Shown: positions 50,972 to 61,824 of the stretch, one piece after another
Position numbering within the stretch: position 1 is the first letter of the stretch
Layout of the letters: every line of letters begins with the position of its first letter
Source of the DNA: Patiria pectinifera
Taxonomy: Eukaryota > Echinodermata > Asteroidea > Valvatida > Asterinidae
Length of the DNA stretch: 64,000 bases
Assembly: GCA_029964075.1 (NCBI GenBank)
Contig: CM057129.1
Coordinates: 11,957,430-12,021,429, forward strand
Direction: 5' to 3'
Translations under genes and position numbers: made by a program
The notes under the pieces: model-generated
Databases searched by the model: none
What the model was told of the DNA's origin: nothing
The model's input: only the letters and a program-made list of their open reading frames with translations

Positions 50972-51399
50972 TAACACTAACCTAACTTAGGCATTTTTCC
51001 TAGGATGCAACCTCAATCCTGCAAAATCTTCCAACTGCCTCCATGTAAAAATTGCATCACCTTAATCCTCCCAATCCGCTTTTATTTCTGAATGTGGTCC
51101 TTGGAGGGGTGACCACTGCCGCAATCCTGCAAAAAATCCTCCAGCAATCACTGTCTGTACATGTACAATGTATGTTGAAGCAGAGTCAGTGACATCCTGA
51201 AGCAATGTGGAGGATTTCAAGAAACCCTTCCAGTAGATCTAAATTTATGCACAGTCGGCTGAGCATAAACAACACAAGGTCCGGCCTATGACCATAACAC
51301 AGTGCATCCTCCAACATTAGCTGCACATTTTTACCATATAGCCGCAAATCCTCCGTTTTGCAAAGAGGATTTTGGAGGATTTGGGAAGGTCAGGGTTAA
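50972..51399 (+). mobile_element. Family B element, copy 2
   Basis: From TAACACTAACCTAACTTAGG to GGTCAGGGTTAA, with CCTAGGATGCAACCTCAATC at the start and GGATTTTGGAGGATT at the end. It shares the middle block around CACAAGGTCCGGCC with the copy at 30433. It begins 58 bases after the 1.7-kb element. Confidence 0.72.
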
Positions 51400-52179
51400 T
51401 GAATGGGCTCAAATTCGCCCTTTTGTAGACCAGACATGACAGATGCATGAAAATAGCCAGTCTTAAATCAATTGAATCAAATTTGTGCACTCTTGGACAA
51501 GCGTTTCGAGGCTTACATGTAAGAAATTTACTCCCAGCGAAAATGTGTTTGAAAGAATCAATGCTAATTTCTTTCTGTTATCACAATTTGCTTTGATGCT
51601 TTGTTTGCTATTTTTTTTGTTACTGTCCTAGTAAATTTAGATCCTTGACCATTAAAAAAACCCAAATATGACAAAAAAAATTGCATTTTTATCAATTCAT
51701 GATTGTTGAAATGGAAATGTTGTGAAATATCAGATTTGTTTTTGTTTTTTTAGTATGAACTTCTCATGTTGTCAAGAGGGTTTTATTTTTCCCAAATTGT
51801 CTTTATCACCGAAGGTCCCCCTCCTGTTATCCCCCATGGGTTCTTTCATAGTGGAAACAAATTCATCATTTACACCTGCATGTGTTATTCACGAACCTCT
51901 CACACGCTGCAAAACAGTCCAGTCCCTTCATTTATTAATTCCTGTTTTCCAGAAGCAAGCTGGTAAACATGAACCCAAAATGGACGCCCATAATCAAAGG
52001 GCAACGCAAAACACGGAACACGATATTTACGCAAGATATCATTTTCTATATTAAGTGCACCACAAGCCCACACGGACCTGGGTTAAAATTGGACCCTACG
52101 CACTCCCAACCCTACACACACACTCACTCGGCGTGCTCTCATGATAAAACACACACATCTCCAGATCAGCCCAGGTGCA
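51400..52179. other. Intronic stretch without a supported gene
   Basis: AT-rich DNA grading into the CpG island to its right. The 110-codon frame at 51722-52054 has no recognisable domain. Confidence 0.45.
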
Positions 52180-52430
52180 TGATGGTATTGTTTACAACTT
52201 TCGCTCGCCGCTCTCTCGCTGTCGCGCCGGCGACGACATGAAATATTTAACCCAGTCATATATCCCAGCTCCCCTGCTTGGAGGAAGCAAACCCATTTTC
52301 TCAATTACCGCGCGAAGGCTGATCGCTAAAATACCCCGCCCGGTTAAGCTGGACTGTTGTTGCACTTCGGCCGTCGTGCCCCTGCCCCCTCTCTTTTTCG
52401 ACGCGGCTGCCCACGTCTGTTGAAGATGAT
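52180..52430. promoter_or_regulatory. CpG-dense island inside the giant intron
   Basis: More than 20 CpG dinucleotides fall within about 250 bases, including CGCTGTCGCGCCGGCGACGA and TTCGACGCGG. Most surrounding intron has very few. A TATTTAA word lies between. No exon or known transcript start can be recognised. It could be an internal promoter or enhancer of the receptor gene, or simply an unmethylated GC-rich patch. Confidence 0.35.
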
Positions 52431-53130
52431 AATTATGCCCCGAGAGAAGCGATACACATAATGAATTTTTACAACTAGGAGGACCCTGGCCAACTGTTTG
52501 TGTTTGTGTGGGTGTCTGCTGTTGGGTAGGGTAAAAAAAAGGCGGACTTAAAAAAAAAAAAAAACACCACGGGGAGGTTTCCTAGAAGCTGAAGGTGGAC
52601 TGATGCGGCTTAAGTATCTGTTTATTTGGGCTGAGGTGGTGTTCCGTGTCTCATCAGAAGAAGTCTCCAGGATAATTTATATTATTTTCCCAGGGCACTC
52701 CCTACTTACAGTCCATTCAACACCAACATTTGGAAAAGGGAAAAAGCTTTTTGAGCAGAAATTTGCAAGTTGAAAACGAGATGCATGAATCGTTTGAACC
52801 AAATGCAGATTCAACATTTCGGGAAACTGGGCTTGATTTGTAAATTTTTCACGGTTGAACTTGTAAAAAACACACACTTTTTACAGTATTTCTGAATTTC
52901 TGCAACATCCCCCCAATTTGTTAGTAATTTGTAAGGCTAACAAATTTGCATCTAACAAAACCTTTGGAACATTCAAATGTACAAAACTAATCTTTCAGCT
53001 TATGCATGTTATTGAATGGTTATGTTCATAGAGGAATTTGCCTTCCACAAACATGACTTTGTAAGCACTGTTGTCTCCCGGATGTTTGACGCTTGAAACA
53101 AACAATTTCCACAAGCAACCGGTACATGTA
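52431..53130. other. Intronic stretch without a supported gene
   Basis: AT-rich DNA with an A run at 52551-52564. No repeat match within the window and no coding signal. Confidence 0.45.
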
Positions 53131-53217
53131 CGGTAGCTTGGGTGAGACTCAAACTCACGACCTCCTGCTTGTTATTGCGGACATCGCAAACACTGAACCA
53201 CTAAGCTTGCCGGGTTC
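53131..53217 (-). pseudogene. tRNA-like sequence with an intact T arm
   Basis: On the minus strand GTGAG-TTTGAGT-CTCAC forms a perfect five-pair T stem with a seven-base loop, and AGCTTAGTGGTTCAGTG resembles an A box and D arm. TTGCG/CGCAA gives an anticodon-like stem with an abnormal loop. The acceptor stem does not close. It is probably a tRNA relic or SINE head. Confidence 0.5.
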
Positions 53218-54029
53218 GGTATACGATAAAGCAGTGGATATCATGATTCACGATCAATGACTAAGACAAAGTAAATATTAAAAATAGTTTCTCATCCAGG
53301 CTTTTTGACAAAAAGGGTGGAGGCAACCCTCCCTTTTTTTTCCAAGATGACAAACTTTCTAAGATGGATTCTTCCATTTTCTCGACTTTTGTGCTGATTT
53401 TTTTTGTGTCCAAAGGAGCCATGGGGTTTTCGACCAGATTTTGAATTAAGTGTATAGAATTATGCTGGAAACACATAAAAAGAGAAGATATATTTCAAAT
53501 GTACACGTACCGGTACGTGCACTCTTGTTTTACTATACTCCCAAGGACAATGCTTTGTGTTTCCCTTTGTCCCCCTTTGTCCCCCTTTGTCCCTGTACTA
53601 TAACACTCTCCTATAGACTAAGCACACAAACCTACTACAGAGGACCGTTTTGAACAAAAGATCCACGCCCGAGGACTGAAAGGATCTGTTGTTCTCCCTC
53701 TGTGTGTCGGTCCTCGGGGGGCTACCGGTATGTAGAACACGTACGTATGATTTAAAAGAAAGAGGGGGGAAAAAAGAGAGGGAAAAAAACAAAGGATGCG
53801 GCCGGGAAAAATAAGAAGCAGGTGGGATGACAAAATGGTTTATATTTTACTAGGCCTTAAAGGAATGGTTTGAATTGATGTTCCTACATTTTCTGGGAAA
53901 GGGGGGGGAGGAGGATTTACGAATAAAGTACTGCTGTAAATTTCTAAGAAACGACAACTAAAAAAATTAAAAACACAAATATTGAACTGCTTGTGCCCCC
54001 ACACCCTATACTTAGCCCTTGAAATGCAC
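53218..54029. other. Intronic stretch without a supported gene
   Basis: Contains three tandem CCCTTTGTCCC units at 53562-53594 and a purine-rich AAAGAGGGGGGA-type run near 53757-53795. No exon is recognised. Confidence 0.45.
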
Positions 54030-54260
54030 TTGCAACCCAGCCCCCTTCGCCATAAGTACGTGTCTGATTAATGCCACAGCTGCAAGTGGCGCGGCTAACT
54101 GGACAAACAAGTCCCAGAAACGGTTAGCTTCCCGGATTACGCACACGTAGGCCTCAGCCGAGCCTATCCACAATCCCCCATCCGCGGTAACCAATCCGCG
54201 AGACGCGGTAGCCGACAAGGATAAAAAACACGAAGGAAAGAAGTCACAAAAAAAAAAAAA
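54030..54260. promoter_or_regulatory. Second CpG-dense stretch
   Basis: About 15 or more CpG in roughly 220 bases, including GCGCGGCTAACTGG, CCGCGGTAACCAATCCGCG and ACGCGGTAGCCGAC, with a CCAAT word on the plus strand. It lies 1.6 kb from the first island. Promoter or enhancer function is only a possibility. Confidence 0.3.
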
Positions 54261-55095
54261 AAATGAACGCGAGTTTAGTTTTTGCGGAAATGAAGAAAGG
54301 CACACCGCTGTTTGTGCCGAGCTGTTGTTTTGCCCGGCACAATACCAAATGTCAACCCCGCCGCGTGGATATTACGTATGTAGTTGGCTAGATTGAAGAG
54401 CGGATTGGGAATTACGAGGACCCCATGCATCACTTGGCCCCAGCGTGTCGTTTGGTAATAAAGACCGAAGTAACAAACAGTGCAACTAACCCTAATATCA
54501 TAAGTCTGACAGCTAGACCGTAAAGGAAGATGTGTACATACCGCATCTACGCATACTAATTAACATTTATGTTTAAGACAAATATTCTATCCATGCTCTC
54601 ATGAAACAGGCATTGAGATGGATTTTGTCTTGTTGTAAAAAAAGATTAACAGAAATTGTGGTTTCAGCAACACCCAGAAAGCACTTACATGTTGTATGCA
54701 CTTTTCATTCCTTTTTGGTCAGCTGAAACATTGTTTTCAGTTTGTGTTTTAACACTGTGCAGTGTGAAGTGAAGGACGGTTATTAAAAACTGTTGACATT
54801 TTATGTACTGCAAAGTATGGGGGAAGGGGGGGGGGCACATTGAAAAAGACTGCGGCTGAATTTGTTTTTCAGCAAGCGAGAGGCATGATGTCAGATGTGA
54901 TGACACGGTCTATAGATACGGTTCTTGTCAATATTATTAGGAGATGTTACACACGTGACCCATAGAAGATGATGCTATGATTTTTTTATATTCACAAATA
55001 TATGAAGTGTGGTTTCAAGAATGTACAAACATGTACACCGGTAAATGTACATGAACGTACCTACCGATACTTGCACATACTTTGGTCATAAATGT
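54261..55095. other. Intronic stretch without a supported gene
   Basis: AT-rich DNA with a G run at 54820-54836 and ACATGTAC words near 55020-55060. No exon. Confidence 0.45.
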
Positions 55096-55634
55096 TTAAA
55101 GGTACATGTATACAACATTCCTTTTTGCTGTAATTTTCACAAATGGATGAATTTTGGGGTTAGTATTTTATAGCAAATAGTGTTACACCGACCTGTTTAA
55201 AGTTTTGTGTTCATAGATGCTGGAAAAACCAAGAAAAATTGCTGTTCTAGTAGTCTGGTTCCCTGACCCTGCTTCAGATGAAACGGAGCAACTTTATAGA
55301 CGTCGGGGAATTGTCGGGTCAGGGAGCCAGACTAGCTGGCTTGCACCTATTCACGGATTTGTAACTGATTGCAAATAAAATGTGGACTTAATGTGGTGAA
55401 TTGAGTGCAGTATGTAGAAAAGCTTTTTTCCAATGATGGTCAGCCAGGCATTGTGTGAAATTGATACAAAAATCCCACTTTTCTTAAAAAGGACGGCACA
55501 CCAGGTGCCGTGATTTCACAGGATGCTTGAGACTATTATTATTCACCTACAGTCAAGTAAGGTTCTTTCATAGTAATTTGGTAGTTTTTGTTTGTTTGTT
55601 TATTTGGTTTTTTTGTGTGCAAATGCTTTGCACC
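55096..55634 (-). mobile_element. TTAA-ended element, family A, copy 4
   Basis: Begins TTAAAGGTACATGTATAC and carries TAGTCTGGTTCCCTGACC and GGTCAGGGAGCCAGACTAG as an inverted pair, plus GGCACACCAGGTGCCGTGAT. The far end fades near GTGTGCAAATGC and has lost TTCCCTTTAA. Confidence 0.72.
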
Positions 55635-56301
55635 ACATTGACTTGGAACAAAAATTTGATTTACATTTTCAGTTAGGATTTTAAACACAAAATGTTTGTT
55701 TTGGGTCAAAATATGAACCTTCCCTTCCTTGAAAAAATAGCCCTTTGCAATGGTGCATGCGGTGTGGTTATTGCAATTTCATTTTGTCAGTTACCCAACT
55801 GTTAAATATTCATGGTTGTTAATGTTAACAAACTACGTGGATGTCTCCTGAAAAAAGTTGGAAGATTTCCGGCCACTGAATCCAAATCAATTTTGTGTCA
55901 TGATGACGTGTCTATTTCAAGCACTCTGATTCCGTTGTCTGTTCCGCAGGGGGCAGGCTGAATTGTATCTATAGGGATACATGTAAGATGTTTTTCATTC
56001 ACCAGAATTTCTGTGAGTGCCTAGAGACACATATGACATCACTTGTACGTGAGTGATTTTGAGATAAACATGTCACTCATTGTACACATCTGTAATGGTT
56101 GTATCACACAGGAACTTGAAAAACAAAAGGAGAAAAAATGTGCAACACATTCACAGCTCACCTGTACACAACTGGCTATTTTCAGCATTACAAAATTAGT
56201 CAGGCTTTTTTGGTTTTCATCAATTTCGTCGAGACCGATATGTTCAGTGCAGACTGGGGTTTTTAATTTTAAAAAAGATACTTGTTTGCCATTTTAGGTA
56301 T

Positions 56302-56856
56302 TTAAAGGGAAAATACAACATTTGCAAACATCAAAAAACAAAAAGATCAAATTATCATGAAATACCTCACTGGATTGTTAGGGACTGACAGTCTAAAGCA
56401 TCACTTAAACTCGTGGCTCCTGGTGTGCTGACATTTTCAAGAAAAACCGTATTTTTCCAACGCTGGTCGGCCGACCAGCGTTGAAGAAAACTGGCTATTT
56501 TTCAAAACCTGTTCTTAATTGTCCATATTTACATGTAGTTATTCTGACTATTCTTTGCAATTTATTACACACCTGTAAAAGGGTACAAGCCTGCTAGACT
56601 GATTCTCTGACCTTACAATTCCCCAAAGTGTATTAATTGCTCCGAGTTTCATCTTAAGTGGGGTCAAGGGAACCAGACTACAAGAACATGTTAGGTTTTC
56701 TTGGTTTTTCCAAGAAAACCTATCATGTTCTTGTAGTCTGGTTCCCAAAACGTGAAACAAGTCAGTTTAAAAATATTTTTCTATAACATACTTATCCTCC
56801 CAATCCATATATTTCTGAACATTGAAGCAAAAGCAAATGATGTACATTCCCTTTAA
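56302..56856 (+). mobile_element. TTAA-ended element, family A, intact copy with an internal hairpin
   Basis: From TTAAAGGGAAAATACAACAT to GATGTACATTCCCTTTAA, so both termini and both TTAA are present. It carries CAACGCTGGTCGGCCGACCA. At about 56664-56745 it has an extra, near-perfect hairpin in which CCAGACTACAAGAACATG is repeated in reverse complement 40 bases later, absent from the other copies. Confidence 0.82.
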
Positions 56857-57221
56857 CTTACAAATAGCCTTATTTCTGTGTCGACCATTCAAACAAGTAC
56901 AAAATAAATCCCTAATAATGTTCATATAATGCCATCATATTTTCTGTTGAACAATTTTGACGTATAACATGAACATGTACCGGTACTGAAGTACAATGTA
57001 CGTGTACAGTACACGTACATGTACATGTAAAAAAAAACACCCTGACAAATCTGTTTTTTCTTCCCTAAATTTTAAGGTGTCTTAACATTAGTATACACAC
57101 TGAAGTTTTATAAATTTAAAATAATAAAAAAACATTTCTTAAAATTTCTTAAATTTCAAAAATTATCCACTGGCTCACTTTAGTTCACTGCACAAATAAA
57201 CTTTGCAATTTTGCCTTAAAT

Positions 57222-57404
57222 ATGTCGACCGACCAGTGTTGGAAAAATACCATTTTGCTTGAAAATGTCAGCACACCAGGAGCCACGATTTTACAGGATG
57301 CTTTAGACTGTCATTCACTAGTAACTAACAGTCCAGTAAGGTATTTCGTGATAATTTGATCAATTCGTTTTGTGATGTTTGCAAATGTTGTATCTTCCCT
57401 TTAA
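57222..57404 (-). mobile_element. TTAA-ended element, family A, partial copy
   Basis: Starts in the middle at GTCGACCGACCAGTGTTGG and runs to TGTATCTTCCCTTTAA at 57404. It includes CAGCACACCAGGAGCCACGA. The outer half toward 57100 is too diverged or absent. Confidence 0.75.
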
Positions 57405-58337
57405 GTTCCGTTAAAACTAACACCCAGGGCCATATGGCCACTGGATTTCCGTTGACAATTAATTACCTTATGTAAATCTCAACTAAACAAAATAATGATA
57501 CAACTCGGGACATCCTTTCAGAACCATTGATATTTACGTACAGATCTCGTATTGCAATCAGTACTGTATGACAGAATAAACAGTTATGCAAGGAGATATA
57601 TTTAGGTTGGCGAAGGGATGTAAACGGACACATAATACGTCAAAATAGTGTAACGCAATACCGCGCTCAATGTACCACCGCTAAGTGTTCCAACAGACTC
57701 GGATAGTTTCTGACTGGTAATGTACTGCATGGGCCCAATCAGTGTGCATTGGAGCATGGGTGTACCGTAGGTTAAGCAGGTTTGTCTGTGTTGTAAAGCT
57801 GGTTTGTACATGCTTTTTCAAAATTTTGAATTTCTTTATCGAACGAATGTTACAGGAATATAATGTCCTGTAGCAAATAAATGCTTGTTTGCATTTGTAG
57901 GCCTTTATACAGTTTTGACTTGCACCATGTTGTGGTATGATCCCCAGTTTGTCACTCGGAAAAATATTAGTCATTCATGGATAACCGATTGCAAACTAAA
58001 CTTACTTCGGTCAATATTACTTCGGTAGTACGTGTATTTGGAAAAAAAAAACACCATTTTTCTCGCAATGGTTCAGTCCGAACCATTGCCAGGAAATTAT
58101 GGCAATAATTCAGTTTCCTGATGACGGACAGAGTATGCTGTCCGAAACGTGGAGTCCAAAACTGGTTCTTCTCAGACATGTCAGAACCATCACAAACTCA
58201 CAATTAAAGAGATTAATTTCACGTGGTGTCTCCGCAAACTTGAACCTTGCTGTTATCCTCACCATGCAAACTTTCCATTCTTACATACGTACCTTATTCC
58301 TGTTTGTTTATAAAATGCATCATACTAAGTATATTAC
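57405..58337. other. Intronic stretch without a supported gene
   Basis: Unique AT-rich DNA; an inverted pair AATGGTTCAGTCCGAACCATT sits at about 58067-58087. No exon. Confidence 0.45.
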
Positions 58338-58697
58338 AATGTAGTAACTAACGGATAATGTATCACTAACTGATAATGTCACACAAAATTGAATGAGTTT
58401 GTATCACTAACCGATAATGTCACACAAAATTGACCGATAATGAATCACTAACCGATTATGTAAGAGAAATTGACTGATACCGGTTGTGTAGTACATTTTT
58501 ACTACACTACTGGTCAATTTTTGTTACATACCGGTATCGGTTGGGACCGATAATGTAACAACAATTGACCGATAGTGTAGTACATTTGACTACATTATCG
58601 GTCAATTTCTGTTACATAATCGGTCAGTGGTACATTATTGGTAAATTTTGTGTGACATTATCGGTTGGTGATACGTTATCCGTTAATTACACATTAT
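58338..58697. mobile_element. Large palindrome made of ACCGATAATGT words
   Basis: The two halves mirror each other around about 58538: CACTAACCGATAATGTCACA on the left matches TGTGACATTATCGGTTGGTG on the right, and inner blocks AAATTGACCGATA and TATCGGTCAATTT also pair. The word ACCGATAATG or its complement occurs about ten times. This is a foldback element; no open frame and no second copy in the window. Confidence 0.75.
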
Positions 58698-59790
58698 CAG
58701 TTGTAACAGATACCGGTACAATGATTTCACAAGATGCTTGATAGTAGGGGCAGTTGCGTGGTATCAGACGTACATTTTTGACAATTCAACAGTGTGCATA
58801 TATAAATGTAGAACGTACATCTATAATCATGAAGTGGATGTTGATTCTGATAAAAGGTTTCGGTTTGTTACTACAAAGATTTCGAAAGGAAATTATTCCT
58901 CCAACTTTTTAGCTGTAATAGAAATTGGCTTTTTTTAAAACACCATGGTGTCGGATAAACCGAGTATCACCCGTTATCCACGGAGCTGAATCTTTTGTCT
59001 GGTAAAGTCTGATATATATATCTAAGCATGCATGACGTTATTTCATTCAGAAATCAGGACTAAGATTGTGATTGATCAATTTTGATGCCGCGATTTTGTA
59101 ATACAACAACCTGTACGAAAATGCTACTAATCGTGGGTGTGATGTTTACGCACACGGGGAGCTCGAATTACGGGCGTATAGAAGGCGCCTGCTGATTGGT
59201 CAGTCTCTCGAGGTCATGCGCAGTCTAGTTGCATAATTAATCGCTGAATCTATTTACGTATCGTAGACCATGGTTGGCTTCGCCAGGGCCAGACTAGGTG
59301 TCGGATGTAATCAGACAAATCTATTTCTTTTTATTGTGTATCCATATTTGTATCAAAAATTCTGTGATGTGTTTGGACTTTTAGCAATCTTTTTTTCTAT
59401 TTGTAGTTTCATCACATACTAATAAATACACTTCATGACAAAACATGTGTTTGTTTGATTATGACTTGCAGAAGTGTGTCGGACATACCTGTACATTTAT
59501 TAGTGGCGGACGTACGTTCGTGCCTGGAATTACAAAGTAGAAACTAATCAGTTTGAAATGATGTGTTTGTTTTTTACAAAAATCTTTTTGCATGAAATAT
59601 GGACCTTTCTCTCTGCCTTAAAAACAAAATATGTCACAATAGATAATAACACTTGCATTTTCGGCTGGTTTACTTTTGCGTGGAATTGCCCTAAATATTA
59701 TTTTACTTGCAGTCAAGTAGGATTTTTCATACTATTTGGGAAGTTAAGTTTTAAACGTTTGCAGTGGTGTCCAATTTACTGTCCATTACC
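58698..59790. other. Intronic stretch without a supported gene
   Basis: 59140-59290 is higher in complexity, with CTGATTGGTCAG and GCATAATTAATCG words. Otherwise AT-rich with no repeat match and no exon. Confidence 0.45.
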
Positions 59791-60206
59791 TTAAACCCAA
59801 TGTCCTAGGCCCTTTTGGCTAGGAACCATCCTCAATCCTGCAAAATCCTCCAATTTCCACCGTGTAAAAATTGGATTCAGCTTCAATCCTCCAAAATCAT
59901 CCGTTATTTCTTGAATGTGTTCAGTGCTCAGTGGAGGGGTGACCATTGCCTCAGTGCTGCAAAATCCTCCAAAAACCACTGTTATTTGGTTAATGGCAGT
60001 GCCGATGACGTTCAGAAGCTGTGTGGATGATATCAAGCATAATGCAGGGCTCAGTTATGCATGGCTTGCAAGGTTCCGGTACCTACGAACTCGACATAAT
60101 GAATTCATCCTCCAAAATCAACTTTTTCTGCCATTCAGCCTCAATCCTCCAAAATCCTCCAAAACAGCCCGGAGGATTTTGGAGGATTGAGTAGGGTTCG
60201 GGTTAA
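59791..60206 (+). mobile_element. Family B element, copy 3
   Basis: From TTAAACCCAATGTCCTAGG to GATTGAGTAGGGTTCGGGTTAA, with CCTCAATCCTGCAAAATCC at the start and GGAGGATTTTGGAGGATTGA at the end. The ends TTAAACCC / GGGTTAA are inverted. The middle parallels the copy at 50972, for example GAGGGGTGACCA(C/T)TGCC. Confidence 0.75.
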
Positions 60207-61014
60207 ACTCCAGGTTCTTACTGTACTGTATTTCACCATCTTAGTTGTACTATATTTCACCACTGCCGCACTGTATTTCACCATCATGTCCAACTACATG
60301 AAAACCTCAAAATTGCCTCATTCGTACTAAGTAACAATGTTATTACCAACATTTGAATCAGAAGGTCAGGATCAATTAATATTTTATTTGTCCTTCTCAT
60401 TACCTCTGACGGAAATACACGTAGTTTAATTTCCAGCTTTTACAGGCCTCAACAATTCAATTTCTAAATTGATACTTTGATGTATTGTTGCGTCTCTACT
60501 GCTTAACCATTTGTAGTTTTCTTTTTTTGTTTTTACATTTTTTTTTCTTCTTGAGCATTTGGTGAATAAACATGCAGGGGTGGTTGTACTTTAGGTGAAT
60601 CACGATTAACGCCAGACATCCATCCATTGCCTAATTAGCCGGCTTGTCTCATACAAGGTCAAAAAACAAATTAATTTTGGAGGTGGTCACGACTGCCGGG
60701 GGAAAAAAACAAGGTGATCTTGTCTTGTGCAAGCCTCGTTAAAGAGTAAACACCGTGGGTTGTGTTGTTTTTTAGCAAAGAGCATAAGGTTTCGGTAAAT
60801 CGTTTGGTTTTTAATATGTAATATTTAAGGTACATTAGGCCAGAGTCACAAAAAAAAATTGTGTTTTAGATTGTTTATTTACATGTACCTTATTTCAAAG
60901 GTCTGGATCAAAGGATAGCCACATGACGTCTTACATGTACATTTACGTAGAAAATGTTGGAAAATCCTGTTAAATGTACATCTGACGCGACAGCGGCTTT
61001 AGGCCTTGTCTATT
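60207..61014. other. Intronic stretch without a supported gene
   Basis: Contains a short triplication of ACTGTATTTCACCA near 60220-60290 and a repeat-poor piece at 60590-60690 with CTAATTAGCC and AAATTAATTTTGG. No exon. Confidence 0.45.
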
Positions 61015-61262
61015 CAGTACGAGTACGAGTACTTTTCCGTGAGTCCGAGTACGAGTACTTTGCCATGAATACGATCGAGTATGAGTATAAAGCAAAAATT
61101 TTCCACAAGTACGAGTATGAATACTTTTCCATGAGTCCGAGTACGAGTACAAGGCAAAAGTTAACCACAAGTACTGGTACGACTATGACTACTTTTCCAT
61201 GAGTACTACGGTAGTACGAGTACAAGTACTTTTCCACGAGTACGAGAACATTTCTGTGGGTA
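61015..61262 (+). repeat. GAGTAC-type degenerate tandem repeat, block 2
   Basis: The same vocabulary as 41822-42027: GAGTACGAGTACTTTTCC, CCATGAGTCCGAGTAC and CAAGTACGAG phrases in a loose unit of about 30 bases. Frames read across it on both strands are artefacts of the repeat. It ends about 400 bases before the next exon. Confidence 0.82.
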
Positions 61263-61663
61263 CATTCCCTAGTACTTCTCACACATTAAAGAAAAACGAG
61301 ATCATGAACGTAACACATGAACAACGGTGAACTCTTTGTTAAACCCAAACAACTTCACACAATTGGACAACTTAATTAAACCATGAAGTAAAGCCACGTG
61401 TATTGCAGACTGCAGAGTAAAATTGGAACACGTGTGAGCCATGGAACAGTTTGATATTTTTACTTTTAAGACAATGACTGCAGTCACGTATTCAATAGTG
61501 AACTTTTGGAACATGTCATCCATAAACATTGAAAAGTGATTGCATACCAGGAAAGTGTCCTTCATGGAAAAATTTTTTTCTCGCAGCACTGGCACAGACA
61601 GCTCTACAATTGTCTCAGTACATGCTTTGATTAAAAGAAATTGTGTCTTTACTTTTATTCCAG

Positions 61664-61824
61664 TTTGCCCGGCTAGATGTCCGTTGGCGTGTGACGGGAT
61701 GACGTGTTGTCACGAGTCCTGCGTCGGCGGATGTGACGGCAGAACGAACCGTGACTGTGTAGCCTGCCGCAACCTGGCCCATGATGGCGTGTGCGTTGAC
61801 AGTTGCCCAGCGAGCACATACGTG
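61664..61824 (+). CDS. INSR: Insulin/IGF-type receptor, cysteine-rich exon 1 (furin-like repeats)
   Basis: This codes for the first 53 residues of the furin-like cysteine-rich region that joins L1 to L2 in the receptor alpha chain. The acceptor TTTTATTCCAG ends at 61663 and the donor GTGAGT begins at 61825. It enters in phase 1, completing a valine codon with the L1 exon, and leaves in phase 0. The peptide runs CPARCPLACDGMTCC, then HESCVGGC, CVACRNLAHDGVCV and CPASTYV. Eleven cysteines keep vertebrate receptor spacing, including the adjacent CC and the CVACR motif. No stop or frameshift. The unspliced frame that reads on past 61824 is the intron. Human INSR and IGF1R code the whole region in one exon, so ending here is unusual. 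Confidence 0.94.

Larger units (their letters stand above)
10674..61663 (+). other. Giant intron 2 (about 51 kb)
   Basis: It is bounded by GTAAGA at 10674 and the acceptor TTTTATTCCAG ending at 61663. Both sides are phase 1, and the joined codon gives valine between HCQK and CPARC, as in vertebrate receptors. No exon could be supported inside it, and none is needed for protein continuity. It is packed with dispersed repeats listed separately, and two CpG-dense islands near 52.3 and 54.1 kb are the best candidates for internal regulatory DNA. Confidence 0.9.
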
